A program made the position numbers and the translations under genes. Shown here piece by piece: positions 8,428-17,171 of a stretch of DNA of 64,000 nucleotides. How positions within the stretch are numbered: the stretch's first letter is position 1; every line of letters starts with the position of its first letter. Origin of the DNA: FEN-1279 sp964400285 (GTDB lineage Bacteria > Bacteroidota > Ignavibacteria > Tepidaquicellales > Tepidaquicellaceae); contig CAYNTK010000006.1 of NCBI GenBank assembly GCA_964400285.1, positions 62,001 through 126,000 of the forward strand, read 5' to 3'. The notes beneath the pieces were generated by a model that saw only the letters and a program-made list of their open reading frames with translations, was not told the DNA's origin and ran no database searches.

Positions 8428-9081
8428 TTACTTTTTATTCAACAGACCCAATCCTTCTAAAGCGGACTTATCATCAGGGCTTAATAATAATACTTTGTTA
8501 AAAAGAAGTTCGGCTTCTTTTTTCTTTCCGAGCATATAGTTTGACCATGCATACATTAAAACCGAACTGTAATCAAAAGGATAAAGATTAACTACTTTTT
8601 CAAATTGCTTATAAGCGTTTGTGTAATCGGCTTTATAATAATAGTTCAAACCCAGTCGGTAATTTGCAATTGTGTTTTGTGGGTCAGTTGATAAAATTGC
8701 AACATATTGTTCTGCAACTTTATCCCATTTTTCTTGAGCTGCTAATGGATTAACAATTCCAAATTTAGCCTCAATAGAGTATGGCAAAAGGTTAATAGCT
8801 TTTTGATAGTATAGCACTGATTCATCATATTGTTTGTTAAGATAATAAAGCCATCCAAGTCGAAGATTAATTTCGTAAAGGTTTTCATTATAAACATTCT
8901 TTAATACATTAATTGCATCTGTATATTGCCCTTTACCTTCATATTCATAGCTTTCCTTAAATGCTTTCTGTAAATCGCTGTTTGGACCTGCATCTGTATC
9001 ACCCATAGCGCTGATTTGAGATACAACAACGATTACAAAAACAAGTAAAAATAATTTTTTGATTTTTTTTAAAATGTCCAT
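8428..9081 (-). CDS. Secreted or membrane-anchored TPR protein
   Basis: 217 residues. One hydrophobic N-terminal segment (about 8-25) is followed by five or so tetratricopeptide repeats, for example NLRLGWLYYLNKQYDESVLYYQKAINLLP and ANYRLGLNYYYKADYTNAYKQFEKV-type helices. TPR arrays bind protein partners. It is the last gene of the six-gene operon that starts with the PqqD-like protein and overlaps the TPR/outer-membrane gene by 13 bases, so it probably assembles with that protein. No enzymatic motif is visible. Confidence 0.82.
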   Translation of the reverse strand: MDILKKIKKLFLLVFVIVVVSQISAMGDTDAGPNSDLQKAFKESYEYEGKGQYTDAINVLKNVYNENLYEINLRLGWLYYLNKQYDESVLYYQKAINLLPYSIEAKFGIVNPLAAQEKWDKVAEQYVAILSTDPQNTIANYRLGLNYYYKADYTNAYKQFEKVVNLYPFDYSSVLMYAWSNYMLGKKKEAELLFNKVLLLSPDDKSALEGLGLLNKK

Positions 9082-10418
9082 TTTAGACCTCCAATTATTT
9101 TATGGTTACTATTGTTTGAAAAAACTTGCTGTGTTAATATAGGATTATAATTGATATTCGAGATTACTTCCTGATTATAATATTGATATCTTAAAGAAAA
9201 TTCCATCTTACTGCTTATAGGTATTATTAGATTTGCACTTATACGATTGGAAATTTTATTTATGTTATTGAAAACAATAAATGCATCACTTTCGTTGTAA
9301 TTGTAAATTTTTCCAAAGGTATATCCAACCTCCATCCATAAGTTATTAAAAACTTTCCAACCAATTTTTTGGTCTAATATTCCTTCGCTTTTGAATTTAT
9401 CTCCCCATACTTTGTTTGATAATATAGTTGCATCAGTTACTGAGTATAAATTTAGATTTCCAAGTGGAAAGAAAATAACTTGAAAAGTGCTTTGAACCTG
9501 AGTAGCCTTGTTTAAATTTGAAATATAATTTTTTGAACCGAGTTTGAAATATCCAATATACTTAGAAATGGAAATTAAAGTAGAAAAATTATTTGTATTT
9601 TCCGAAGACTTTGCATAGTACGGTTGCGGTGGGTTGATCATTTCATTATATTGAATAAAAATGTCTTCATCTTTTACATTTAAATAATGAAATGCAGTGG
9701 TCAAATCAAATCCATAGCCAAGATTAAAATTTATATTTAAATAATATTCATCTTGATTCGTTTTTAATTTAAATTCTCTTTGTCCCAATGTTCTTTCAGA
9801 GATTTGTTTTGTGCTAGAAACGGAGATATTGTTATAACCGTGAAATATCTTTACTCTACCTCCTAATTGATGTATTAGACTTAAGTTCAGATAGATGGAA
9901 TTGTCATTTATTTTTTGTTCGTTAAAACTCATTTGTGACGAAATAGGATTTTTTTTCTTTTGTTCGTTTATGTTACTATTTTTTGTATAACCAACTTCAG
10001 AATATGCTCCATAGAAAATTTTATTTTGCACTTTTAATTTATTTTTTAATTTAAGGGACATTGTCGAAACCAGCGATTGGGCATCACTTTCCCTTCCCGA
10101 ATATAGATAAGAGTAGTATAAATATTCTAAAGTGAGGGTGTCACTTGGATTAAAATCTATGGCTTTTTCAAAATGATTTGTAGCTTTTAAATAATCTGAA
10201 TTATTGAAGTAGGCAATTCCCAGTCTAAGTCTTAGATAAAAAAAGTCTATGCTATTGTCAATTGCGTATTCACATTCTTTTATGAGTTCCTCCCAATTTC
10301 CAGCTAAATAAAGTGAATAAGTTTTTATATCGACATCTTTTTGCTCGAGTTTTTTTTGAGAGTAACCCGAAGCTATAAAAATAAAAATTAAAGATAGTAT
10401 TAAAATTATCTTATACAC
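9069..10418 (-). CDS. TPR domain plus predicted outer-membrane beta-barrel
   Basis: 449 residues. The signal peptide (about 1-20) is followed by two TPR units (about 25-110), then roughly 310 residues of alternating short beta strands rich in aromatics. It ends in WTF, the type of C-terminal phenylalanine strand recognised by the BAM machinery. This pattern fits a periplasmic TPR domain fused to an outer-membrane barrel. It overlaps genes on both sides by 13 bases inside the PqqD/ATP-grasp operon. It may be the exit or anchoring point of whatever that operon makes (inference). Confidence 0.75.
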   Translation of the reverse strand: MYKIILILSLIFIFIASGYSQKKLEQKDVDIKTYSLYLAGNWEELIKECEYAIDNSIDFFYLRLRLGIAYFNNSDYLKATNHFEKAIDFNPSDTLTLEYLYYSYLYSGRESDAQSLVSTMSLKLKNKLKVQNKIFYGAYSEVGYTKNSNINEQKKKNPISSQMSFNEQKINDNSIYLNLSLIHQLGGRVKIFHGYNNISVSSTKQISERTLGQREFKLKTNQDEYYLNINFNLGYGFDLTTAFHYLNVKDEDIFIQYNEMINPPQPYYAKSSENTNNFSTLISISKYIGYFKLGSKNYISNLNKATQVQSTFQVIFFPLGNLNLYSVTDATILSNKVWGDKFKSEGILDQKIGWKVFNNLWMEVGYTFGKIYNYNESDAFIVFNNINKISNRISANLIIPISSKMEFSLRYQYYNQEVISNINYNPILTQQVFSNNSNHKIIGGLKWTF

Positions 10419-12586
10419 TTTGCACTTATCGTTTTATTTTTAAGAAATATTTCTAATTTATCTAATCCTTCCTTATTTATTTCAACAGAAAATTTCATTT
10501 CACCAGTCTTTTTTCCTAAGAAATTTTTATTTACTGTTGAATTTAATGTTAAATAAGAAGGATTTATGACTTCGTCAATCTTCACATACTTTAGAAGATA
10601 ATCCGATTTAAGAAAAACAAAAAATGGAGCAACGAAATCTTGAAGAAACAACCCAATTTTACTATAAACGAAATGAAGGGCAAAATTATCTTTTATTGTT
10701 ACATCTTTATAGAATCCGAGAGGGATTTTATAAGCGGCAAGAAAGAAATAATAGAGTAAGCTTCTCTTACTGCCAATAAAATTATAGAAATAAAACGTTC
10801 TTCCGTCTTCAACGAAATAAGCATAGGAATTTGATGTCCTGCAATAAATATATGAATAATTATAAATATCAGTATAAACCTCCCATTGGACATTTTTTGT
10901 TTTTCCTTTCGATTCTACTTCGAAGTATAGTTTATCACCAGGAATTAAGTGAAAAGCTTTTTTCATCAATGCGTTAATTTCTATGTTAGATACAATATCA
11001 TCTTTTTGGGGAACAGAATAGGATTTATATTCATATCCGTTTTTATCTCTTTTTACAAACTGCGAAATAGGATATTCTAAAGACTCTCCGTTAACGAAAG
11101 GATATTCCTGTAGCTGAAAGTGGATATGAGGTTCTGGTGAGCGACCAGAATTTCCACAAAAAGCTATGAGTTGCCCAGTTTTTACCCACTCACCTTTCAT
11201 AACTTTAAAAGAGCCAGCTTTTAAATGAGATATTTTCGAATAAAATTTTTCCCCATGCCTTATAATAATTGTGTTTCCCCAATTTTCATCTACATTTACA
11301 TCATTTATTGGGTTATCAGGGATTCCATCTATAATTTCATCTACATATCCATCAAAAGGAGATAAAACAGCTTTATTATAACAGTAGTAATCTTCTACTG
11401 TTGCACCGTAATTTCGATATGTTAATCCTTCGGAATCAATAATAACGAAATCCCATGCATATCTCCATTTAGATTTATGTGTATATTCACCATCGTATCC
11501 CTGTGAGACTTTCCACTCCCCGTAAAAAGGTAATCTTATGGGATACAGAGAATAATCTTTAAATCTATGATTGCTGTTTAGATACATATAAAGGTTTAGT
11601 TCTGGTGAGTTACGCTGAATCTCGACCTCGAGTGACTTAGCTGGTTTGTAAACCCGTAATTTATAAGCATATAAAAACAATAAAACCACAATATTAAATG
11701 GAAGTGAATAAATATATAAATGCCATACGCTAAATATTATACTTAAGCTTAACGTAAATAATACAACAATAGGAGTGAGAACAATAGCCCAAAAGTATGA
11801 AGTTTTAGAAGGCACGAGGAAATAACCTCCTATGGCAATTGCAGTAAGAATAAAATTAAATCCTATATATGAAAAACCTACTTCGGTAAAGTTAGCACCC
11901 ATTAATAAATAAAAGGAATAAGCAGAATAAAATCCGATAAGCGACAATGTAAATGCTATTCTTGAATAATAAAGCAGTGCTACTGCAATTAAAATTCCAG
12001 CAATTATTTTATATTGAAAAAAGATAGCTCCAAGAGAGATAAAATAAATTTTCAGAGAGGAAGCCATTTCAAAAGAGTTCCACCACTCATAAATATTAAT
12101 TAACCTGTTCCCGCCAACGATAAAAAGTTCATTCAGAAAGAAAATTCCTTGTTCGCTAAGGTTTAAAAAATGGAGCTCTCTCATAGCAAGGAGCATAAAC
12201 CAAAAAGGTATAAGAAAAGGTAAACTTAAATATGGGAGGAAGTTTTTAGAAAGTATATTTTCAAGAACAACAGTGAGCATAAGAGTAATAACTGAAGCAA
12301 GTAAAACAAAAAGTAATACAAGCCAACCAGCTTGAAGATTTAGCCCTATTCCGAGTCCAATTAGCAGACTATTAAACCCATAATATCCTTTTTCAATTTT
12401 ATATCTATCATATCCCAAAATATCGGCAACAAGGGTAACAAGTAAGACAGATAGTAATCCGCAAAGCCCTGCAAATGCATCAAAAAAAGAAACAAACATA
12501 AGAACGGCGGAAAAAAGATATTTATCCGAAAAGAAAATAATCGAATAACTATTAATTACGCTTCTTATGTATTGATTTAAATTCAA
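10406..12586 (-). CDS. Urea-transporter-like membrane domain fused to M23 (LytM) peptidase
   Basis: 726 residues in three parts. Residues 1 to about 315 are a multispanning domain resembling the urea transporter (UT) family, with GYYGFNSLLIGLGIG-type motifs and the second-half LPFNIVVLLFLY. Residues from about 350 to 500 are an M23 metallopeptidase domain with zinc ligands in THKSKWRYAWDF and PHIHFQL, and the typical GNSGRSPEP before the HxH. The last 200 or so residues are an unrecognised, beta-rich tail. M23 peptidases cleave peptidoglycan cross-links or glycine-rich peptides on the periplasmic side. The gap to the PLP gene is three bases and the next gene overlaps by 13. Whether the UT part moves urea or another small amide is open. 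Confidence 0.8.
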   Translation of the reverse strand: MNLNQYIRSVINSYSIIFFSDKYLFSAVLMFVSFFDAFAGLCGLLSVLLVTLVADILGYDRYKIEKGYYGFNSLLIGLGIGLNLQAGWLVLLFVLLASVITLMLTVVLENILSKNFLPYLSLPFLIPFWFMLLAMRELHFLNLSEQGIFFLNELFIVGGNRLINIYEWWNSFEMASSLKIYFISLGAIFFQYKIIAGILIAVALLYYSRIAFTLSLIGFYSAYSFYLLMGANFTEVGFSYIGFNFILTAIAIGGYFLVPSKTSYFWAIVLTPIVVLFTLSLSIIFSVWHLYIYSLPFNIVVLLFLYAYKLRVYKPAKSLEVEIQRNSPELNLYMYLNSNHRFKDYSLYPIRLPFYGEWKVSQGYDGEYTHKSKWRYAWDFVIIDSEGLTYRNYGATVEDYYCYNKAVLSPFDGYVDEIIDGIPDNPINDVNVDENWGNTIIIRHGEKFYSKISHLKAGSFKVMKGEWVKTGQLIAFCGNSGRSPEPHIHFQLQEYPFVNGESLEYPISQFVKRDKNGYEYKSYSVPQKDDIVSNIEINALMKKAFHLIPGDKLYFEVESKGKTKNVQWEVYTDIYNYSYIYCRTSNSYAYFVEDGRTFYFYNFIGSKRSLLYYFFLAAYKIPLGFYKDVTIKDNFALHFVYSKIGLFLQDFVAPFFVFLKSDYLLKYVKIDEVINPSYLTLNSTVNKNFLGKKTGEMKFSVEINKEGLDKLEIFLKNKTISAKCIR

Positions 12587-12589
12587 AAG

Positions 12590-13945
12590 TTATTTTTTTA
12601 GTTTTAAATGTTCGGGAACAGATTCGAGATTAATAATATCTTTATTCGTTTCATTTTGTCTAATAACATGAACGTTTCTTTTTGTATCGATCAATACCAC
12701 TTTAGGTCTTAACGTAATAAATTGCATCCACTGTGTCATATTGTATGCACCAATTCTGCTAACAACAACCTTATCCCCTTTTTTTAGAGCCGGTAAATGG
12801 ACCGATTCACGTATCTGATCAATATTCATACACAAAGGACCATATAAACTTGTAGTTTCAGAATGTTGAGAAAATTCTTGAGCGGGAGTAATTTTATGTT
12901 CATACCAAAACGATGTAAAAAGAATATTTACACCAAAATCCAGAATTGTAGAATGTCTTCCATCTGATAGTTTCTTGTTTGCGATAACAGTTCCTGCCAG
13001 ACTACCCGCATCGTCAATCAATGCTCTTCCTGTTTCGAGGATAAGCATTGGCATATGTTCAGGGTCAAGTTGAGAATTAATCAGTGAGGTTGTAATAGCT
13101 TCTGCGTAATCATCGAAAGAAGGAGATGTATCAATTCCAAGCAAGTAAGAACCTTTTAGTGTATTTTTTGATGCGAAGCCTCCACCCATATCTATATAAT
13201 TTAGGTTCTGATTATATTTTCTTTTTAAACTAACTGCAAGTTCAGCTAATTTCGATGCTGCTATTGCATAAGCGCTCGCAGTCATCATAAAGGTGCCAAT
13301 ATGAGTATGCAAACCGACAAGGTCAAGTTTATTGCTCATCATAATTCTATTGATTGCCTCCCAAGCCTCTCCGTTTTCAAAATTGAATCCGAACCTATCC
13401 CACATTGGGTAAACCCCTGTATCCATATTAACTCTAATAGCAACCTTTGGTCTTTTTTTATGACTTGAGGCAATATCTATTAGCATATATAATTCATCAA
13501 AATGGTCAATGTGAATTAGGGAACCGTTTTCAATCGCAGTGTGTAAATCATCTTCCGTTTTTGCTGGACCATTAAAGATAATTTTATTACCGTCAACCCC
13601 ATTTTCAATAGCTTTATCGTATTCAAATCTCGAAACTACTTCAGCCCAAGAACCTTCCTGATGAAATATATTACATACAGCATCAAGATAATTTGTTTTA
13701 TATGACCATGCAAATTGCACTTTTGGATATCTGGTTTCAAAAGCTCTTTTTGCTTCTGCTAAGGTTTTTCTAATAGTATTTTCGGAAATTATAAATAGTG
13801 GCGAACCGTAATCTCTTAATAAATCTGACACAGCAACATCATCTATATGAGAAAGTGGTTCGAATTCTGTTTTCAAACCAAATTTGTGAGACGGTCCAAT
13901 GTTTAATTTCTTAATAGTTGGCCTTTCGAAATTAAGTTTTTTCAT
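12590..13945 (-). CDS. DapDC-like fold-III PLP enzyme (amino-acid decarboxylase/racemase type)
   Basis: 451 residues of the diaminopimelate/ornithine decarboxylase family. Visible are the PLP lysine K83 in FAWSYKTN, HTHIG at 213-217, the phosphate-binding MGGGF around 253-257, ETGRA at 304-308 and the cross-subunit cysteine C372 in GPLCMNID. The usual YAVKAN at the lysine is changed to WSYKTN, and the GPLC is not followed by the standard DapDC sequence. The substrate is therefore likely not plain diaminopimelate. It lies 11 bases after the ATP-grasp gene and 3 before the UT-M23 gene, so it probably prepares an amino-acid-derived building block for the operon (inference). Confidence 0.8.
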   Translation of the reverse strand: MKKLNFERPTIKKLNIGPSHKFGLKTEFEPLSHIDDVAVSDLLRDYGSPLFIISENTIRKTLAEAKRAFETRYPKVQFAWSYKTNYLDAVCNIFHQEGSWAEVVSRFEYDKAIENGVDGNKIIFNGPAKTEDDLHTAIENGSLIHIDHFDELYMLIDIASSHKKRPKVAIRVNMDTGVYPMWDRFGFNFENGEAWEAINRIMMSNKLDLVGLHTHIGTFMMTASAYAIAASKLAELAVSLKRKYNQNLNYIDMGGGFASKNTLKGSYLLGIDTSPSFDDYAEAITTSLINSQLDPEHMPMLILETGRALIDDAGSLAGTVIANKKLSDGRHSTILDFGVNILFTSFWYEHKITPAQEFSQHSETTSLYGPLCMNIDQIRESVHLPALKKGDKVVVSRIGAYNMTQWMQFITLRPKVVLIDTKRNVHVIRQNETNKDIINLESVPEHLKLKK

Positions 13946-13956
13946 TTTTTTTCTCC

Positions 13957-15003
13957 TTATAATTCAGCGTAATGTGCCAATTTTTCAAATTCAGAAATAT
14001 CACATAATAATTCATAAGAATATCTTATAAAAAGTTTTCCTATTTTATATTTTTTAAATTTATCGACTTCCATTCCCAAAGCCAATTTAACGAGTGCTTC
14101 GGGCAGGTTTTGCCCCGCTCCAACAGCGAGATAAACCCATGCTGGAAGTCTTGGATTTATTTCAATAAGGTAATATTCATTGTTTTTGGTTTTAATCATT
14201 TCGAGCTCCATGCCACCACGCCATTTTGTTTTTTTAATAATACTTCTTGTTATCTTTAATAGGTTAGAATCATCTAATGTAATACCCGACCAAGCTTTTC
14301 CTTTATCGGTAATATATTGCTTTCTCATAGGAACTGCTCCGATTGTTGTTCCTTTTCCATCACCGAGAGCTACAACATTTACCTCTGTTCCCTCTATAAA
14401 CTCTTGAATTACAATAGGAAGCCCCCATTTACCGCTTGTTTTGTGATAAAACATTTTTGCCTGTTCAGGTGTGTAAACAATTTCGGCATCGTAAAATTTC
14501 CCTTTAACAACTAATGGGTAAGTGAAATCACGTGATAATTCGTAAATATCTTTTTCGGAAAAAATTGTTTTTCCATTAGGAACCTTTACTTTATATTTTT
14601 TTCCAAATGCAGGGAGAAAAGGTTTTTGTCTTTCTTCAAATTGGGTTAAAGTAGGGAGAAAAGTTTTAATTCCCATTTCCTTTAACTCTTTTGAAGCTTT
14701 CATAAAAGTATAAAGCTCTGCGTCAAAATTTGGAATAAGAACATCTATTTTTTCTATATCATTAATGTATTCTATTCTTTTCAATAAGATGTCGGAACCG
14801 GCGGTTGGATATGGTATATGATAAGATTTGGAAACGAGATCATGCATATAAATGCCTGGTTCAAGATTTTCATAAGCTAACCCTATGATTCTTGCATCAA
14901 AAACTTTCGATTCAAGAATTCCCCTTATAACAGGTATTCCAGGTCCTGGGTTATCTATATTATTAAGTCCTGTTACAGCTACAGTTATTTTTTTTCTTTT
15001 CAT
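13957..15003 (-). CDS. CPS-type ATP-grasp carboxylate-amine ligase
   Basis: 348 residues. The N-terminal pre-ATP-grasp domain (ITVAVTGLNN, about 1-125) resembles those of carbamoyl-phosphate-synthase-like ATP-grasp enzymes. ATP-grasp motifs follow: VVKGK at 165-169, QEFIEG at 200-205, the magnesium ligands around GGMELEM (263-269) and EINPR at 281-285. Such enzymes activate a carboxylate as acyl phosphate and join it to an amine. Its start codon shares one base with the stop of the PqqD-like gene, so the two are translationally coupled. The substrate pair is unknown; the neighbours suggest an amino acid or a peptide. Confidence 0.85.
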   Translation of the reverse strand: MKRKKITVAVTGLNNIDNPGPGIPVIRGILESKVFDARIIGLAYENLEPGIYMHDLVSKSYHIPYPTAGSDILLKRIEYINDIEKIDVLIPNFDAELYTFMKASKELKEMGIKTFLPTLTQFEERQKPFLPAFGKKYKVKVPNGKTIFSEKDIYELSRDFTYPLVVKGKFYDAEIVYTPEQAKMFYHKTSGKWGLPIVIQEFIEGTEVNVVALGDGKGTTIGAVPMRKQYITDKGKAWSGITLDDSNLLKITRSIIKKTKWRGGMELEMIKTKNNEYYLIEINPRLPAWVYLAVGAGQNLPEALVKLALGMEVDKFKKYKIGKLFIRYSYELLCDISEFEKLAHYAEL

Positions 15004-15242
15004 TATTCAATAATGTTTAGCTTTTTCAACATATCAATAAATTCATCGTAACTTTTTTGAAGAACAGATTTACTTACATCATATTTTTCAAGCAATGCAT
15101 TTTTTATGTCATCCTCCTTCATATTTTTTTTAAGCATTTCGAGGATTTCTGATGCGATGGGATTCATAGAGTATGAATCTCCGGTAGTAGGATTAAAAAT
15201 GAATCCAGTCTCACTGATTGCAATTTTTTTGTTTATAACCAT
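15003..15242 (-). CDS. PqqD-like small protein (RiPP recognition element fold)
   Basis: 79 residues, the size and pattern of PqqD: a beta-rich start with NPTTGDSYSMNPIASEIL, then helices ending in LKKLNIIE. PqqD-like domains bind leader peptides for modifying enzymes in RiPP pathways, or act as small scaffolds. No short precursor peptide is visible within 270 bases upstream. The protein has a C-terminal glutamate, so a carrier role like LysW cannot be excluded, but that is speculation. It is the first gene of the six-gene operon and shares one base with the ATP-grasp gene. Confidence 0.75.
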   Translation of the reverse strand: MVINKKIAISETGFIFNPTTGDSYSMNPIASEILEMLKKNMKEDDIKNALLEKYDVSKSVLQKSYDEFIDMLKKLNIIE

Positions 15243-15514
15243 ATTTAATTCGTTTTATGTAATTCAAAAAGTTTTTTAATTAATAGTGACTCAATTAATA
15301 TGCCAAAAAAAATATATTAATTTTAAAATTTTTTTACATTATGCTCTTTAGTTTTTGGTCAAAAATGACGAAAATTTATTAAATATACAAAAATTGACGG
15401 AATTTATGTATAGAATATCAATATCAAATCTATTAAGTAATGATTTATGTTGTGTTAACTATTTAAATAAGGGTTCAATATAAAAACATATTAAACCCTT
15501 AATAAGTTAAAACT
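15243..15514. other. AT-rich intergenic region with weak hairpin
   Basis: 272 bases between the PqqD-like gene and the Spy-like gene, very AT-rich. It probably carries the promoter of the PqqD operon, but I see no clear box. A hairpin AAGGGTT (15469-15475) with AACCCTT (15494-15500) lies just behind the Spy-like gene. It could act as its terminator, though the T tract is poor. No short reading frame with a precursor-peptide look was found. Confidence 0.4.
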
Positions 15515-16054
15515 TTATTTACTCTGAAGCAGTGGAGGACTCTGAGGAGCCATCATTTTAGTAACATCTTTTAAAATCGTATCAAATTTTTCTTTCTGTT
15601 TGTCATCACATATTTCTCTTATACTTTTGAAGTGTTTGTAAGCCATTATTTGTAGTTCTTTTTGTATCGAAGAAGTTTTAGAGGCATATTCTTCTGCTTT
15701 TGCATCTCCGTCTTTCATTTTGACTTGTTCCATCATATCATCCATAGCTTTTTGCATATCGTCAATTAGTTTTCGTGTCGTTATAAAATGCTCATCTCTA
15801 AGTTTTGAAAATTTTTCTACCTGTTCGGGAGTAAATCTTAATTCTTCCGCAAGAAACAATTTTCCATCTTTTAAAGGAGGAATATCTGGATGTTGTTGTA
15901 TTCCATGTGGTGGAGGCATACCAGGGGGAATAAAAGGCGGATGGATTATATTTTTTTCTTTCATTACCCATATAGAGCTAATCGATATTATATTAAGGAG
16001 AACGAGAACCGCTAAAACAAGATACAATACTTTATTTTTTGTTGCTGTTTCCAT
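15515..16054 (-). CDS. Spy/CpxP/CnrX-like periplasmic stress protein
   Basis: 179 residues. An N-terminal hydrophobic anchor or signal (about 9-31) precedes a Pro/His/Gly-rich stretch (FIPPGMPPPHGIQQHPDIPP). A helical domain follows with LRFTPEQVEKFSKLRDEH, the LTxxQ-type motif of Spy, CpxP, ZraP and CnrX proteins. It also contains many Met and His residues that could bind metal. It is 12 bases behind a small membrane protein and downstream of an ECF sigma factor, as in CnrYXH-type metal or envelope stress loci. A periplasmic sensor or chaperone role is inferred from this. Confidence 0.75.
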   Translation of the reverse strand: METATKNKVLYLVLAVLVLLNIISISSIWVMKEKNIIHPPFIPPGMPPPHGIQQHPDIPPLKDGKLFLAEELRFTPEQVEKFSKLRDEHFITTRKLIDDMQKAMDDMMEQVKMKDGDAKAEEYASKTSSIQKELQIMAYKHFKSIREICDDKQKEKFDTILKDVTKMMAPQSPPLLQSK

Positions 16055-16066
16055 AGTTATAAAAAA

Positions 16067-16390
16067 TTAATAAAAATAAAAATAGTTAGTTAAAGAATAT
16101 TCGGACGCCAAGGATTTAATTTGAGCCATTCTTGTTGAATCAGTATTTTTTAAATTAAGTATATTATTTTGTTTATTATAATTAAACAAAACAGCAAAGT
16201 TTGTTATAATGCAAACAACAACAATAGAAATAGCAATCTTGAAATTGAAACTTTTTACTATTGGTTTATTTTCTGCTATTTTGTTTATTATTTTTGAAAA
16301 CAAAAAAGAATTTGCCTTGACACTTTTGATTTCATCTGTGATTCGCAGAGTTTTTTCTATCTCTTTCTCTATTAAATCTTTTTTGTCCAT
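16067..16390 (-). CDS. Small single-span membrane protein, likely anti-sigma factor
   Basis: 107 residues. The N-terminal cytoplasmic half contains SFLFSKIINKI, similar to the helix after the sigma-binding part of short anti-sigma factors. One transmembrane segment lies at about 50-69, followed by a short periplasmic tail. There is no zinc-binding HxxxCxxC. The position between an ECF sigma gene (41 bases upstream) and a Spy/CnrX-like gene is the main support for the anti-sigma call. No database family is recognised with confidence. Confidence 0.55.
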   Translation of the reverse strand: MDKKDLIEKEIEKTLRITDEIKSVKANSFLFSKIINKIAENKPIVKSFNFKIAISIVVVCIITNFAVLFNYNKQNNILNLKNTDSTRMAQIKSLASEYSLTNYFYFY

Positions 16391-16431
16391 ATTTTATTCT
16401 TTAGACGATTTTATTTTTTTAAACTTGCGGT

Positions 16432-16998
16432 TTATAAATTATCTTTATAATATTTATAAAGTTTTTTCCTTAAATTTTCCTTTGCTCTGAATAACAAAGA
16501 TTCGACAGAAGGCAGGGATATTTTCATTATATCGGCAATTTCTTTGTAGCTTAGATTTTCGATTTTGTTTAGTATGAAAGCGGTTTTCTGTTTCTCTGGT
16601 AATTTTTCTATTGCTTTAAAAAGTATTTTTCCTCGTTCTTTGTTTTCCTCGATAATTCCAGGATGCAAGAAATCCATGGGTTCTGCTACTTCATCTTTTG
16701 CAAAAATGGATTTTACGATTGCAAATCTTTTTTTTCTTTTTTTGCTTCTTAAAAATTCGTATGCTTTGTTAATTGTAATTCTGTAAATCCACGTCGAGAG
16801 AGATGACTCCTGTTTAAAATTTTCGATTGATTTGAAAATCTGTACAAAAACCTCTTGCGTAACATCTTCTGCATCTTCTATACTTTGCAAAATCCCGAGA
16901 ATGGTATTGTAAACTCTGGAAGAGAAATTATCGTAAAGCTCTTTAAAAGCTTTTCTATCATTTTCGATTATTTTTTTTATTAATTCTTTTTCTTCCAA
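16432..16998 (-). CDS. ECF-type RNA polymerase sigma factor
   Basis: 188 residues with the two ECF domains. Sigma-2 (about 20-90) has DAEDVTQEVFVQIFKS and STWIYRITINKAYEFLR. Sigma-4 (about 125-180) has LPEKQKTAFILNKIENLSYKEIADIM and a helix-turn-helix ending SVESLLFRAKENLRK. It heads a three-gene unit with the presumed anti-sigma protein and the Spy-like protein, so it probably directs an envelope or metal stress response. A CCCGAT/ATCGGG palindrome lies just before the start. Confidence 0.93.
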   Translation of the reverse strand: MEEKELIKKIIENDRKAFKELYDNFSSRVYNTILGILQSIEDAEDVTQEVFVQIFKSIENFKQESSLSTWIYRITINKAYEFLRSKKRKKRFAIVKSIFAKDEVAEPMDFLHPGIIEENKERGKILFKAIEKLPEKQKTAFILNKIENLSYKEIADIMKISLPSVESLLFRAKENLRKKLYKYYKDNL

Positions 16999-17025
16999 GC
17001 TCTTTCTTAAATTTCTAATTTCTAT

Positions 17026-17039
17026 CCCGATAAATCGGG
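17026..17039. repeat. Small palindrome CCCGAT..ATCGGG
   Basis: Perfect six-base arms with an AA loop, in the 173-base gap upstream of the sigma gene. The same GATCGGGG-type arm recurs at 18389-18407. The rest of the gap is made of imperfect tandem variants of 'atttagaaatt' (17100-17170), a kind of simple repeat that also occurs at 36630-36662. Confidence 0.5.
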
Positions 17040-17171
17040 GTGCAAAGAACGCAAATCCTAAACTCTAAACAAATTCTAATATCAAAGTTACAAATACATT
17101 CTTTAAATATTATATTTAAATAAATTTAGAATTTAGAAATTGTTTAGGATTTAGAAATTCGTATTTAGAAT

